Source: Albidovulum aestuarii (GTDB lineage Bacteria > Pseudomonadota > Alphaproteobacteria > Rhodobacterales > Rhodobacteraceae). Taken from it: a stretch of DNA of 64,000 bases. A model generated the notes under the pieces. That model was not told the origin of the DNA, ran no database searches, and saw nothing but the letters and a program-made list of their open reading frames with translations. The DNA lies in NCBI RefSeq assembly GCF_029961185.1, contig NZ_JASBQQ010000001.1, positions 372,001 to 436,000 of the forward strand. Direction: 5' to 3'. Of this stretch, positions 9,885 through 22,788 are shown piece by piece. The translations under genes and the position numbers were made by a program. Every line of letters starts with the position of its first letter. Position 1 is the first letter of the stretch.

Positions 9885-10741
9885 TGCGCACCCGCTTCGC
9901 GCCCTCTCCCACCGGCCCCCTGCATCTTGGGCACGCCTATTCTGCCATCCTTGCCCATGACATGGCGCTCCGCGCAGGTGGAGAGTTCCTTCTCAGGATA
10001 GAGGATATCGACCAGAGCCGGGCGCGTCCGGAATGGGAAGACCTGATCTATGAAGATCTCAGCTGGCTCGGCCTTTCATGGGAAACACCGGTCATGCGTC
10101 AGTCCGAACGCCAGCCGGTCTACCGCGACATCCTGACGAAACTCTGGAACAGCGACATCCTATTTGCCTGCACCTGCAACCGCCGCGACATCCTCGCTGC
10201 CGCCAGCGCGCCGAACGAGGGCGAACCGGTCACCGGCCCCGACGGTATTGTCTATCCCGGCACATGCCGGACGCACCGGTCGGATCGCGGTCGTCGCCCC
10301 ATTCCCCAGGAAGCATCGCTCCGGCTCGACATGGAGCGCGCGGCCAGTGAAGTGGTGGCCTTCGAGGAAACCGGCCACGGCCCGCAGGGCGAAACCGGTT
10401 CGATCACGTCCACGCCGTGCGAGCTTGTTTCGGAGATAGGCGATGTCGTCCTCGCCCGGCGCGACATGGGTACATCCTATCACCTCTCGGTCGTCATCGA
10501 CGATGCCGAGCAGTGTATCACCCATGTCACGCGGGGGCAGGATCTCTTTGAGGCAACCAAGATCCATGTCGTCCTGCAACACCTGCTCGGCCTGCCGACG
10601 CCCGTCTACCACCACCACCGCCTGATCCGCGACGATCAGGGTAAACGGCTCGCAAAACGCGACGATGCCCGCGCGATCCGCACCTACCGCGACGACGGGG
10701 CCAGCCCCGAAGACATCCGCCGCCTCATCGGGCTCGCCTGA
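9884..10741 (+). CDS. gluQ: Glutamyl-Q tRNA(Asp) synthetase
   Basis: GluQ attaches glutamate to the queuosine at the wobble base of tRNA-Asp. It is a shortened glutamyl-tRNA synthetase, here 285 residues, lacking the anticodon-binding half. It has the class I signature RFAPSPTGPLHLGHAYSA, a KMSKS-equivalent GKRLAKRDD, and a zinc site formed by ACTCNRR and YPGTC. It follows trmFO with a one-base stop/start overlap. Confidence 0.95.
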   Translation: MRTRFAPSPTGPLHLGHAYSAILAHDMALRAGGEFLLRIEDIDQSRARPEWEDLIYEDLSWLGLSWETPVMRQSERQPVYRDILTKLWNSDILFACTCNRRDILAAASAPNEGEPVTGPDGIVYPGTCRTHRSDRGRRPIPQEASLRLDMERAASEVVAFEETGHGPQGETGSITSTPCELVSEIGDVVLARRDMGTSYHLSVVIDDAEQCITHVTRGQDLFEATKIHVVLQHLLGLPTPVYHHHRLIRDDQGKRLAKRDDARAIRTYRDDGASPEDIRRLIGLA

Positions 10742-10794
10742 TACTCTTCCTGGAGAAATACTCCCGCCGGAGGCGCCCGCGTTTTCGGCCGGGC

Positions 10795-11154
10795 TCAGAC
10801 CTCGGGGGCCATCAACTCCAACTCGGCACCATCCTTGATTCCGGTATAGAAACAGCTACGCCGATTGGTGTGGCAGGCGGGTCCCGTCTGCTCGACCAGA
10901 ACGAGAAGGCAATCCCGGTCACAATCCACCCGCATCTCGACCAGTTCCTGCACATGGCCCGAGGTTTCGCCCTTGACCCAGAAGGCCTGCCGCGAGCGCG
11001 ACCAGTAGGTCACCCGCCCCGTCTCAAGCGTCCGTGCCACAGCATCCCCATTCATCCAGGCCAGCATCAGCACCTCGCCCGACACATGGTCCTGCGCAAT
11101 CGCCGGAATCAGGCCGCGGTCGTCATAGACCAAAGTCGCGGGATCAAAACGCAT
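10795..11154 (-). CDS. hisI: Phosphoribosyl-AMP cyclohydrolase
   Basis: HisI opens the purine ring of phosphoribosyl-AMP in the third step of histidine synthesis. The 119-residue single-domain form (no fused HisE) carries the zinc and magnesium ligands in MRVDCDRDCLLVLVEQ and ACHTNRRSCFY, together with LMLAWMN near the N terminus. It is monocistronic here and is divergent from the IscU-like gene, with 65 bases between the two starts. Confidence 0.96.
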   Translation of the reverse strand: MRFDPATLVYDDRGLIPAIAQDHVSGEVLMLAWMNGDAVARTLETGRVTYWSRSRQAFWVKGETSGHVQELVEMRVDCDRDCLLVLVEQTGPACHTNRRSCFYTGIKDGAELELMAPEV

Positions 11155-11219
11155 CGCACTGCCTTTGCAAAAGCTACCGGTTCCGCCTATCTAGGGTGGA
11201 TCACGGCCCGAGGAAAGTC

Positions 11220-11663
11220 ATGAGCGATACCGATCTCATCAAGCTCTACTCACAGCGCATCCTCGCGCTGGCGGCCGACATTCCGCATATGAAGCGCCTT
11301 GAGAGCCCGACAGCAACGGTCCGCAAACGCTCGCCACTCTGCGGGTCGACCGTTACGGTGGATATCGTCGTCCGCGACGGCAAGATCTCGGAATACGGGC
11401 AGGACGTGAAGGCCTGCGCACTCGGTCAGGCGTCTGCCGCCCTCTCGGGCGCGGTCATGATCGGACGCACGAAGGCCGAGGTCGAACGCGCCCGCGACGA
11501 ATTGCGCGCGATGCTGAAGGAGAACGGCCCCGTCCCGTCTGCGCCCTTCGAGGGTTATGAGGCCCTGACGCCCGCGCGCGACTTCAAGAACCGCCATGCC
11601 TCAATTCTCTTGGCGCTGGAAGCGACCGCCGAAGCGATGGCCGAGGCAGAAGCCGCTGCCTGA
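11220..11663 (+). CDS. IscU/NifU-like iron-sulfur scaffold family protein
   Basis: The 147-residue protein has the IscU fold signature with SPLCGSTV and KACALGQASAA supplying two cysteines. At the position of the third canonical cysteine it reads FKNRHAS, so that cysteine is an alanine. Classical IscU uses three cysteines to hold a cluster, so cluster assembly by this form would differ; this variant looks typical of rhodobacterial relatives. The start is ATG 11220 behind GAGGAAAG. It is divergent from hisI. The physiological role is inferred from the family only. Confidence 0.8.
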   Translation: MSDTDLIKLYSQRILALAADIPHMKRLESPTATVRKRSPLCGSTVTVDIVVRDGKISEYGQDVKACALGQASAALSGAVMIGRTKAEVERARDELRAMLKENGPVPSAPFEGYEALTPARDFKNRHASILLALEATAEAMAEAEAAA

Positions 11664-11671
11664 CCGCTCCC

Positions 11672-11697
11672 GTCTGGTGGAGTTAAACCCAACTTAC
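11672..11697. repeat. Degenerate copy of an interspersed palindrome
   Basis: These 26 bases match the palindrome at 18826-18851 at 21 positions by my count, including the TTAAACCCA core, and both copies are preceded by CTCCC. This copy is a poorer palindrome, and it lies directly after the IscU-like gene. Confidence 0.5.
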
Positions 11698-11733
11698 TTC
11701 CTGAGGCTATTGGCACCTAAATCTACACTGAAC

Positions 11734-11767
11734 AAAAAAACCGCCGCACTCCAAACGGAGGCGGCGG
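11734..11767 (-). terminator. Intrinsic terminator, leftward
   Basis: On the minus strand a GC-rich stem (CCGCCGC with GCGGCGG, extended by GGAG/CTCC across one bulged base) is followed by seven T residues. It lies 127 bases after the stop of the 40-residue peptide and would end that leftward transcript. Confidence 0.8.
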
Positions 11768-11893
11768 CAGGAAGCGATTTCCGGTGTCCGGACGCGGGGC
11801 TCGGGGGGAGCCGGGGACTGGGGACAGGCGTATTCCGGGCGGAGAACCGCGAGGCAGGTAACGAGTAGAGCGTTTCGGGGAAACGCTGCAGGG

Positions 11894-12016
11894 TCAGATC
11901 AGGCTCGGCAAGTGCAGCCCGACGATCAGCATCATCACGAGGGAAAGGAGACCGGCGGCATCCTGGGCAATCGTCCCGCGTGCGCGGATCAGAACGGATT
12001 TCAGATCGGTTTTCAT
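11894..12016 (-). CDS. 40-residue single-span membrane peptide behind SOS-type boxes
   Basis: The frame starts at ATG 12016 with AAGGTGG five bases upstream and ends at TGA 11894. The peptide has a basic N terminus (MKTDLKSVLIRARG), the element IAQDAAG, and a hydrophobic helix LLSLVMMLIVGLHLPSLI to the end. I recall similar short peptides in Rhodobacteraceae without known function. Two GAAC-N7-GAAC direct repeats lie in the 100 bases upstream, and a strong terminator lies downstream, so it looks like a free-standing DNA-damage-inducible transcription unit. It could act on the membrane or on division, by analogy with Caulobacter SidA or E. coli TisB; that is inference. Confidence 0.75.
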   Translation of the reverse strand: MKTDLKSVLIRARGTIAQDAAGLLSLVMMLIVGLHLPSLI

Positions 12017-12078
12017 CTTGCCACCTTTCTCTTCACCTCTGTTGCTGATTTGTTCTCATATCTTGAATGCGATGTAAA

Positions 12079-12114
12079 GAACTTTTTAAGAACATTTGAG
12101 AACGGGGCAGGAAC
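12079..12114. promoter_or_regulatory. Candidate SOS (LexA) boxes
   Basis: Two direct repeats of the alphaproteobacterial LexA type occur, GAAC-TTTTTAA-GAAC at 12079-12093 and GAAC-GGGGCAG-GAAC at 12100-12114. Read on the minus strand they are GTTC-N7-GTTC, the form described for Rhodobacter. They lie 63-98 bases upstream of the 40-residue peptide start, in the gap after recG. Confidence 0.7.
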
Positions 12115-12119
12115 GGAAC

Positions 12120-16429
<4,310 letters not shown>

Positions 16430-16458
16430 TCATCTTGCCTGCGAACCCGTGAGTGATG

Positions 16459-17175
16459 TCAGGCGCCGACCGCCAGTTTGCGGCTGGCCTCCTTCGGATT
16501 GGGTTCGCGCAACACATAGCCCCGCCCCCAGACCGTTTCGATATAGTTCTCGCCCCCGGTAGCCTCGGCGAGCTTCTTCCTGAGCTTACAGATGAAGACG
16601 TCGATGATCTTCAGTTCCGGTTCATCCATGCCGCCATAGAGGTGGTTGAGGAACATCTCCTTCGTCAGCGTCGTACCCTTGCGGAGCGAAAGAAGCTCCA
16701 GCATCTGGTATTCCTTCCCCGTCAGATGTACGGGCGCCCCCTCGGCCTCCACCGTCTTGTCATCAAGGTTCACGTTGATCTTGCCTGTCTTGATGATCGA
16801 CTGGGCATGCCCCTTGGATCGGCGGATGATCGCATGGATGCGCGCCACCAGTTCTTCGCGATGGAAGGGTTTGGTCAGATAATCGTCTGCACCAAAGCCG
16901 AAACTGCGGATCTTGTTTTCCGTATCATCCGCGCCGGTCAGAATCAGAATCGGCGTGTCAATCTTCGACATGCGCAGCTGGCGCAGCACTTCGTGCCCGT
17001 TCATATCGGGAAGGTTGAGGTCAAGAAGGATCAGGTCATAGTCATAGAGCTTCGCCAGATCGATGCCTTCTTCGCCAAGATCGGTGCAATAGACGTTCAG
17101 ATTGGCGTGGGTCAGCATCAACTCTATACTGCGGGACGTCGTGGGGTCGTCCTCGACCAACAGAATTCTCATCAA
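16459..17175 (-). CDS. ctrA: Cell-cycle/motility response regulator CtrA
   Basis: CtrA is an OmpR-class response regulator that binds TTAA-N7-TTAA sites and in Rhodobacteraceae controls flagella, gene transfer agents and other functions. The 238-residue protein has the receiver domain ([16 protein letters not shown], phospho-acceptor Asp in [10 protein letters not shown]) and a winged helix with the diagnostic [27 protein letters not shown]-type segment and GRGYVLREP. It lies 91 bases downstream of the sciP-type gene on the same strand. The intervening DNA has TTAA motifs that may allow autoregulation. Confidence 0.96.
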   Translation of the reverse strand: MMRILLVEDDPTTSRSIELMLTHANLNVYCTDLGEEGIDLAKLYDYDLILLDLNLPDMNGHEVLRQLRMSKIDTPILILTGADDTENKIRSFGFGADDYLTKPFHREELVARIHAIIRRSKGHAQSIIKTGKINVNLDDKTVEAEGAPVHLTGKEYQMLELLSLRKGTTLTKEMFLNHLYGGMDEPELKIIDVFICKLRKKLAEATGGENYIETVWGRGYVLREPNPKEASRKLAVGA

Positions 17176-17187
17176 GCGTACTCCGCG

Positions 17188-17230
17188 TTAATCCCTAGAT
17201 TAACCCGACCTTGGCGCAGAATGGTTAACC
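17188..17230. promoter_or_regulatory. TTAA motifs in the ctrA upstream region
   Basis: TTAATCCCTAGATTAA at 17188-17203 is a near-palindrome with two TTAA halves separated by eight bases, one more than the CtrA consensus. A TTAACC half site follows at 17225-17230. They lie 13-55 bases upstream of the ctrA start. Autoregulation by CtrA is inference. Confidence 0.45.
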
Positions 17231-17266
17231 GCAAGTTACCGGTGCGTTCAAAGTCCAGAAATCAAC

Positions 17267-17545
17267 CTATGGTTGACGGTATTTCTGGATTGCCGTGACT
17301 TTCAAGCCTTTTTCGCCATGGCGTTCCACCGCTGACCGCCAGATCTCGAACTCTTCCTCGGATAACGCGTACCGGTCGAGCGCCTCTTTCAACGGCAACA
17401 GCCCGAAGGCCACGGCCTTCACCACTTTTGCCTTGCGGCTCGCGACCCAGCGCCGCGTCTCGGCTGGCGGCAGGTCGGCCCGAGTCATGATCGTCCCATC
17501 CGGCAATGTGATGGCGCGTGGCCCGTCGATCTTTTTCAGGAACAT
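17267..17545 (-). CDS. sciP: SciP-like CtrA inhibitor (DUF1153)
   Basis: The 92-residue protein is a DUF1153 helix-turn-helix protein. It has PRAITLPDGTIMTRADLPP, the segment RRWVASRKAKVVKAV, LSEEEFEIWRSAVERHG and the ending VTAIQKYRQP. In Caulobacter, SciP binds CtrA and blocks transcription from CtrA-dependent promoters. Here the gene is directly upstream of ctrA on the same strand. The name rests on family resemblance and neighbourhood. Confidence 0.85.
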   Translation of the reverse strand: MFLKKIDGPRAITLPDGTIMTRADLPPAETRRWVASRKAKVVKAVAFGLLPLKEALDRYALSEEEFEIWRSAVERHGEKGLKVTAIQKYRQP

Positions 17546-17666
17546 GATCTACCCCTTCATCTTCACCCGGTGAGAACCCTGCGGCGACAGGCTTAAGGAG
17601 GGGTGAAACCGTGGCTTGTGAGTGATTAGGATTTTCCTATATTCCTCTGCATCTCCCGGAGGTCCC

Positions 17667-18815
17667 ATGGCGCTCGATGACACACTGCCCCTGAACTCGC
17701 TTGGCTTCGCCAAATCCCCCGCCGACACGCGGGTCGTGGTGGCGATGTCGGGCGGCGTGGATTCGTCGGTCGTGGCCGCGATGCTGGCCGAGGAAGGCTA
17801 CGATGTCGTAGGCGTCACCTTGCAGCTTTATGACCACGGCGCGGCTTTGGCCAAGAAAGGCGCGTGCTGCGCGGGTCAGGACATCCATGACGCCCGCCGC
17901 GTGGCCGAGGCGATGGGCTTCCCGCACTACGTTCTCGACTACGAGAACATGTTCCGCGAGGCGGTGATCGACGAGTTTGCCGACGCCTATCTGGCAGGAG
18001 CGACCCCGGTACCCTGCATCCGCTGCAACGAGCGTGTGAAGTTCAAGGACCTTTTGGCCACGGCCAAGGACCTTGATGCCGATTGCATGGCGACGGGCCA
18101 TTACATCCAAAGAAAGATGGGGGCGAACGGGCCGGAACTGCATTCTGCTGCCGATCCGAACCGAGATCAGAGCTATTTCCTGTTCTCGACGACGCCGGAA
18201 CAGCTCGAATACCTGCGCTTTCCGCTCGGCCATCTCGCATCTAAGGCAGAGACACGAGCGCTCGCTGCGAAATACGGGCTGTCGGTGGCCGACAAGCCCG
18301 ACAGTCAGGACATCTGTTTTGTCCCGAACGGCAACTATGCCTCGGTCATCGAGAAGCTGCGGCCGGGTGCGGCCGATCCGGGTCAGATCGTGGACATGGA
18401 CGGCAACGTTCTGGGCGAACACAGGGGCGTCATCCATTACACGATCGGCCAGCGGCGCGGGCTCGGCATCGGCGGTCTCGCCGACCCTTTGTATGTCGTG
18501 AAGCTCGACCCCGAGAGGCGCCATGTTGTTGTCGGCCCGAAAGAGGCGCTGGCGACGCGGAAGGTGCCGGTGCGCGAAATCAACTGGCTTGGCGACGGCG
18601 CGTTCGAAAGCCAGGCCGAACGGCAGGTTCTTGTGCGCATCCGCTCCACCCGGCCGCCGCGCCCGGCGGTGATCCGCCCGCTGTCCGCGACCGAAGCAGA
18701 AGTGGAGCTGATGGACCCGGAGGAAGGCGTGAGCCCCGGTCAGGCCTGTGTCTTCTATGAAGATGGCACCAGCCGCATTCTCGGCGGCGGCTGGATCTGG
18801 CGTGGTGCGGCGTGA
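17667..18815 (+). CDS. mnmA: tRNA-specific 2-thiouridylase
   Basis: MnmA adds sulfur to U34 of tRNAs for Lys, Glu and Gln, using ATP and a persulfide relay. The 382-residue protein has the PP-loop [15 protein letters not shown], the first catalytic cysteine in [10 protein letters not shown], the segment DRDQSYFLF and the second cysteine in [10 protein letters not shown] chose ATG 17667, preceded by GGAGG, rather than the start of the open frame at 17622. It is divergent from sciP. Confidence 0.96.
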   Translation: MALDDTLPLNSLGFAKSPADTRVVVAMSGGVDSSVVAAMLAEEGYDVVGVTLQLYDHGAALAKKGACCAGQDIHDARRVAEAMGFPHYVLDYENMFREAVIDEFADAYLAGATPVPCIRCNERVKFKDLLATAKDLDADCMATGHYIQRKMGANGPELHSAADPNRDQSYFLFSTTPEQLEYLRFPLGHLASKAETRALAAKYGLSVADKPDSQDICFVPNGNYASVIEKLRPGAADPGQIVDMDGNVLGEHRGVIHYTIGQRRGLGIGGLADPLYVVKLDPERRHVVVGPKEALATRKVPVREINWLGDGAFESQAERQVLVRIRSTRPPRPAVIRPLSATEAEVELMDPEEGVSPGQACVFYEDGTSRILGGGWIWRGAA

Positions 18816-18825
18816 AGCCTCTCCC

Positions 18826-18851
18826 GTAGGGTGGGATTAAACCCACCTTAC
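18826..18851. repeat. Interspersed palindrome
   Basis: GTAGGGTGGG and CCCACCTTAC flank ATTAAA to form a stem with one non-Watson-Crick pair. It sits 11 bases after the mnmA stop and has a degenerate second copy at 11672-11697. It could act as a 3' end hairpin, but no T-run follows. Confidence 0.6.
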
Positions 18852-18953
18852 CCGGTCCCGCCGAAGGCTCACATTCCCGAGAACCACGCCTTCGTGCAGA
18901 GAACGTGATCGCGCTTTTCCTTAGGCTGAACTCATCTGCCAAGGAGGATCAAT

Positions 18954-19481
18954 ATGACCCGCGACATGAATCGCCGCACGCTTCTTAAAGGCTCCGCACT
19001 GACGCTGGTCGCGGCACCCTTTTCCGGGGCCGCCCATGCGGCCGTCGTACCCGGACAGGACGACTTTGAATATGAGGTCACGCGCAGTGATGACGACTGG
19101 CGCGCGCGGCTTGATGAGAACGAGTACGAGGTCCTGCGCCTGGGCGGCACTGAAGAACCGAAATCGAACCCGCTCTGGAACGAAATGCGCGCGGGCAGAT
19201 ATGCCTGCAAGGGCTGCGACCTGCCGGTTTACGAATCCATGTGGAAGGTCGAAGTCGACAAGGGCTGGGCCTTCTTCCGACAATCGGTGCCGAACGCACT
19301 TTTGATGAATATCGACTGGCCTGCCGATACGGGCGTCGACCCGGCTTTTGCCCGGTTTACGACGATCGAGGCGCATTGCCGCCGCTGCGGCAGCCATATG
19401 GGGCATATCTTGCTGGTCGAGGATCAGTGCCTGCACTGCATCAACGGCACGAGCCTGACCTTCACCCCCGAAGCGGTCTGA
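18954..19481 (+). CDS. msrB: Tat-exported peptide-methionine (R)-S-oxide reductase
   Basis: MsrB reduces the R isomer of methionine sulfoxide in oxidised proteins. The 175-residue product starts with a twin-arginine signal (MNRRTLLKG, hydrophobic core, AHA cleavage site), so it should work in the periplasm. The catalytic domain keeps the zinc ligands CKGC and CRRCGSHMGH and the resolving motif LHCINGTSLTF with the active-site cysteine. AAGGAGG precedes the ATG at 18954. No msrA or quinone-linked partner is adjacent, so its electron donor is unknown. Confidence 0.9.
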   Translation: MTRDMNRRTLLKGSALTLVAAPFSGAAHAAVVPGQDDFEYEVTRSDDDWRARLDENEYEVLRLGGTEEPKSNPLWNEMRAGRYACKGCDLPVYESMWKVEVDKGWAFFRQSVPNALLMNIDWPADTGVDPAFARFTTIEAHCRRCGSHMGHILLVEDQCLHCINGTSLTFTPEAV

Positions 19482-19487
19482 GCCCTC

Positions 19488-20639
19488 TCAGCCGTCACCG
19501 AGAGCGCGCAGCACGGACCGCGCGGCGCGCAGGCCCGGTGCTTCCGCCCCGCGGCCAAGCCGGTCCATGGTCAGTTCCATCGCGGCCAGTTGTGCCTCGC
19601 GGTCGTTTTCGCCGGCCAAAAGCCGGGCAAGGGCGGCGCTGATCGGGCCGGGCCGGCAGGCGGGGCCAAGAAATTCGGGCACGGTCCGCGTCTCGGAGAC
19701 GATATTGACCAGTGTCACCGTGTCGATCAGCGCGGCGCGTTTCATCATCCACCAGGTCAGCCGGTTGAAATCATGGGCGATGACCATCGGCACCCGGTTC
19801 GCGGCAAGTTCCAGACTGACCGTGCCCGAGGCAGCAAGCGCCAGATCGGCAGCTGCGAAGGCCGCACGTTTTTCCGCCGCATCCTCGGTCACCAGAGGCG
19901 AGACCTTCCAGCGCGCCGTCATCCCGCGCACAAGGGGCGCCACGCCGCGCACGGTCGGGATGACCACGCGCAGGCCGGGCTCACGGTCGCGGAGCCGCGC
20001 GATCGCTTCTTCGAAACGAGGGGCAAGACGCGTAACCTCCCCCTTACGGGATCCCGGCAGGCAGAGGAGAAGCGGTTGGTCGGGCCCGATCGCCTGTGCC
20101 TCGCGGAAAGCGGCCGCATCGGCCTCGGTCGCCCGCGCCTCGGCCACGACCGGGTGACCCACGAAGTCGCAGCTCATCCCCGCCGCTTCCATATAGGGCG
20201 GCTCGAACGGGAATAGCGCGAGCACATGGTCGATCACCTCGGCCATCTTCGCGGCCCGTCCGGGCCGCCAGGCCCAGACCGTGGGGGCGACATAATGTAT
20301 GGTCTTCTGATCGGGGTTGGCGGCGCGGACCAGTCGCACGACGCGCAGGCAGAAATCGGGGCTGTCGATTGTGATCAGCGCGTCCGGCGCAAGCTCTGTC
20401 ACTCGGGCCGCCGTCTCCGCGATCCGACGCTTCAGGTGACGGTATTTCGGCAGGACCTCCATGATGCCCATGACCGATAGCTCTTCCATCGGAAAAAGGC
20501 TCGTCAGCCCCTCGGCCTCCATCTTCGACCCGCCGACCCCGTGGAATTGCACCCCGGGCGCCAAGGCCTTAAGCCCCGACATCAGTGCAGCGCCAAGGCT
20601 GTCGCCCGAAGCCTCACCCGCAATAAGAAAGAGCTTCAT
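19488..20639 (-). CDS. lpxB: Lipid-A-disaccharide synthase
   Basis: LpxB joins UDP-diacylglucosamine to lipid X to form the lipid A disaccharide at the inner membrane. The 383-residue GT19 protein begins KLFLIAGEASGDSLGA and has FHGVGGSKMEAEG, APTVWAWRPGRA and ASGTVSLELA, all typical. It is the last gene of the leftward envelope cluster and its start overlaps the lpxI stop by four bases. Confidence 0.97.
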   Translation of the reverse strand: MKLFLIAGEASGDSLGAALMSGLKALAPGVQFHGVGGSKMEAEGLTSLFPMEELSVMGIMEVLPKYRHLKRRIAETAARVTELAPDALITIDSPDFCLRVVRLVRAANPDQKTIHYVAPTVWAWRPGRAAKMAEVIDHVLALFPFEPPYMEAAGMSCDFVGHPVVAEARATEADAAAFREAQAIGPDQPLLLCLPGSRKGEVTRLAPRFEEAIARLRDREPGLRVVIPTVRGVAPLVRGMTARWKVSPLVTEDAAEKRAAFAAADLALAASGTVSLELAANRVPMVIAHDFNRLTWWMMKRAALIDTVTLVNIVSETRTVPEFLGPACRPGPISAALARLLAGENDREAQLAAMELTMDRLGRGAEAPGLRAARSVLRALGDG

Positions 20640-21460
20640 GGCTCACGTGCCCACAGGAAGAGCCCAGCCGTCTCTGCCGCCGCGATCATCGCCTCACGGT
20701 CGATGAGGATTACGCCGCCTGCCTCCCAGACAATTCCGGCAAGACCTGCCTTGGCCGCAGCCGCAACTGTGGCGGGGCCAAGCGTGGGCAGATCGACGCG
20801 ACGATCCTGACCCGACTTCGGCGCTTTGTAAAAGACGCCGCGGGCACCGTTCGGATTTGGTCGCAACCGCCCTGCATGCTCGGCAACGAAGGCCAGCATC
20901 GCATCGGTTCCCGGCAATGCCTCCACCGCAAGGCAGAGCCCCTGCGCAACCACGGCCCCCTGTCCGATATCCAGAGGCCCGATGCCCGCTACGATCTCTG
21001 CCGCGCGCGCCGCATCACGGCGATCGTCATCGCAGGGCGCACCAGTGATCACTCCGGCACCCGGAACGAGGTCCGGGCTGATGTCGCTCGCCCCGACGAC
21101 AGCGAAATCCCAATCCTCGAAGATCGCGATGACTTCGCGCAGCAGAGAGTCATCACCTTTCTGGAATGCGCCCAAAAGCCGGGGCACAAGAGTGGCGGTT
21201 CGGGCATCGATCAGTTCCGGATCGATCTGCGGGCGGCGCAACGCACCTGCAAAGACGACACGGGTGACGCCCTCGCGCGCGAGATGATCGAGAAAGGGGG
21301 CAAGCCGTTCGATCCGGTAACGGACGGGATCGGCGCCGGGGATGTCCGCGGGGAACCCCTCCATCTCAGCGATGAGATGTGCCTCGCCCGATGCCTTCAG
21401 CGCAGCGGCGAGACGGACCGGCAGACCGCCCTGCCCGGCAATGAGTGCGGTTTTTGTCAT
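20636..21460 (-). CDS. lpxI: UDP-2,3-diacylglucosamine pyrophosphatase LpxI
   Basis: LpxI (former DUF1009) hydrolyses UDP-diacylglucosamine to lipid X, replacing the unrelated LpxH of enterobacteria. The 274 residues show the family start ALIAGQGGLPVRLA, VFAGALRRPQ and the C-terminal LPTLGPATVAAAAKAGL. Four-base overlaps tie it to lpxA upstream and lpxB downstream, so the three enzymes of the pathway are translated in order. Confidence 0.95.
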   Translation of the reverse strand: MTKTALIAGQGGLPVRLAAALKASGEAHLIAEMEGFPADIPGADPVRYRIERLAPFLDHLAREGVTRVVFAGALRRPQIDPELIDARTATLVPRLLGAFQKGDDSLLREVIAIFEDWDFAVVGASDISPDLVPGAGVITGAPCDDDRRDAARAAEIVAGIGPLDIGQGAVVAQGLCLAVEALPGTDAMLAFVAEHAGRLRPNPNGARGVFYKAPKSGQDRRVDLPTLGPATVAAAAKAGLAGIVWEAGGVILIDREAMIAAAETAGLFLWAREP

Positions 21461-22251
21461 CGTGGAGTGAGGAAGGACCGGTCGGAGGGCCCCAGGATAA
21501 AATCCAGCACCTCGCGGACCAGTTCGCTATCGGTGCCCGCCTCGGCACGCGCGCGCGCGGTTTCTCGGAAAGTACCCTGCCCGAGCTCGCCTATCAGATC
21601 TCGAAGTGCTGCAATATCGGCACGCCCCGCCCCGCGCCGCTTCAGCCCGACAACATTCAGCCCATCCAGCGTGCCGCGCGGCCCCTGGACCAGCCCGTGC
21701 GGTATTACGTCGGCCGTGACCATGGTCACGGCACCTATCATAGCCCCGCGGCCGATGCGGACGAACTGATGGACGCCGGAAAGGCCTCCGACGATGACCT
21801 CGTCTTCCAACACACAATGGCCGGCAAGGGCCACGTTGTTGACAAGGATCACCTTGTTGCCGATCTGGCAGTCATGGGCGACATGGCATCCGGTCATGAA
21901 AAGCCCGTCATCGCCGATCCGTGTAACGCCGCCACCGCCTTGGGTGCCGGCATTCATCGTCACACCCTCGCGGATGCGGTTGCGTTTGCCGATGACCAGT
22001 CTTGTCTTTTCGCCCTTGAACTTCAGATCCTGCGGCACCTCTCCGAGCGTCGAGAAGGGAAATACCACCGTCTCCTCACCGATCTCGGTCTCGCCGGTGA
22101 CTATCGCATGACTTTTGAGTTCGACTGCGCGCGCCAGCGTCACCTCGCCGCCGACAACGCAGAACGGACCGATCCGGCAGTCCGGACCGATCACGGCCCC
22201 CGGTTCGATAACGGCCGATGGGTGGATCGCGGCGCTGTCGGCGATGGTCAT
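21457..22251 (-). CDS. lpxA: UDP-N-acetylglucosamine acyltransferase
   Basis: LpxA adds the first hydroxyacyl chain to UDP-GlcNAc, starting lipid A synthesis. The 264-residue protein is a left-handed beta helix of hexapeptide repeats in its first two thirds and has the catalytic base His126 in GCHVAHDCQIG. A helical C-terminal domain follows. It starts four bases after fabZ ends and overlaps lpxI. Confidence 0.97.
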   Translation of the reverse strand: MTIADSAAIHPSAVIEPGAVIGPDCRIGPFCVVGGEVTLARAVELKSHAIVTGETEIGEETVVFPFSTLGEVPQDLKFKGEKTRLVIGKRNRIREGVTMNAGTQGGGGVTRIGDDGLFMTGCHVAHDCQIGNKVILVNNVALAGHCVLEDEVIVGGLSGVHQFVRIGRGAMIGAVTMVTADVIPHGLVQGPRGTLDGLNVVGLKRRGAGRADIAALRDLIGELGQGTFRETARARAEAGTDSELVREVLDFILGPSDRSFLTPR

Positions 22252-22255
22252 CTGG

Positions 22256-22714
22256 TCAGTCCCGAAGATCCATCATCGCCGCGATGTCGGCCTCGCAGGC
22301 CAGCTCGCTGCCAACCTTCGCCGCGCCATGGAACTTCCAAATCTTGCCGCCACCACGCTTGACCGTCATGTGCAGTTCCAGAACGTCTCCCGGCACCACC
22401 ATGCGGCGGAATTTGCAGCCGTCGATCGAGAGAAAATAGGTCAAGAGATCGCGCCCGACCACATCCATCGAGATGCCGACGAGAACCGCCGCCGCCTGTG
22501 CCATCGCTTCGACGATGGTCACACCGGGCATGATCGGCTTGGCCGGGAAATGGCCCTGGAAATGCGGTTCGTTGAACGTGACGTTCTTGATGCCCGTGCA
22601 GCGTTCGTTGGGAACGATGTCCACGACCTTGTCGATCAGCAGGAATGGGTACCGATGCGGGATGATCCGCTGAATCAGATGGATATCTGCCTCGGTGATC
22701 GGCGTTGCGGTCAT
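22256..22714 (-). CDS. fabZ: 3-hydroxyacyl-ACP dehydratase FabZ
   Basis: FabZ dehydrates hydroxyacyl-ACP in fatty acid elongation and competes with lpxA for hydroxyacyl chains. The 152 residues form a hot-dog fold with [11 protein letters not shown], the catalytic His55 in [13 protein letters not shown] and Glu69 in VEAMAQ. ATG 22714, behind GGAGAAG, gives the usual length; the open frame runs 15 codons further upstream without support. It lies between skp and lpxA. Confidence 0.96.
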   Translation of the reverse strand: MTATPITEADIHLIQRIIPHRYPFLLIDKVVDIVPNERCTGIKNVTFNEPHFQGHFPAKPIMPGVTIVEAMAQAAAVLVGISMDVVGRDLLTYFLSIDGCKFRRMVVPGDVLELHMTVKRGGGKIWKFHGAAKVGSELACEADIAAMMDLRD

Positions 22715-22788
22715 GCGTTCTTCTCCCGGAGGGACATGTCGGTCTGGCCTTGCTAACAACTCGGCCTCACACTGGCAAGCGGGAGCAC

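Noticed and set aside
11596-11868. 90-residue rightward frame after the IscU-like gene
   Set aside because: No ribosome site, and it runs through the repeat copy and the leftward terminator hairpin.
12090-12103. Third GAAC pair with a six-base spacer between the SOS boxes
   Set aside because: The spacing is one base shorter than the N7 rule, so I count it as overlap between the two proper boxes and not as a separate site.
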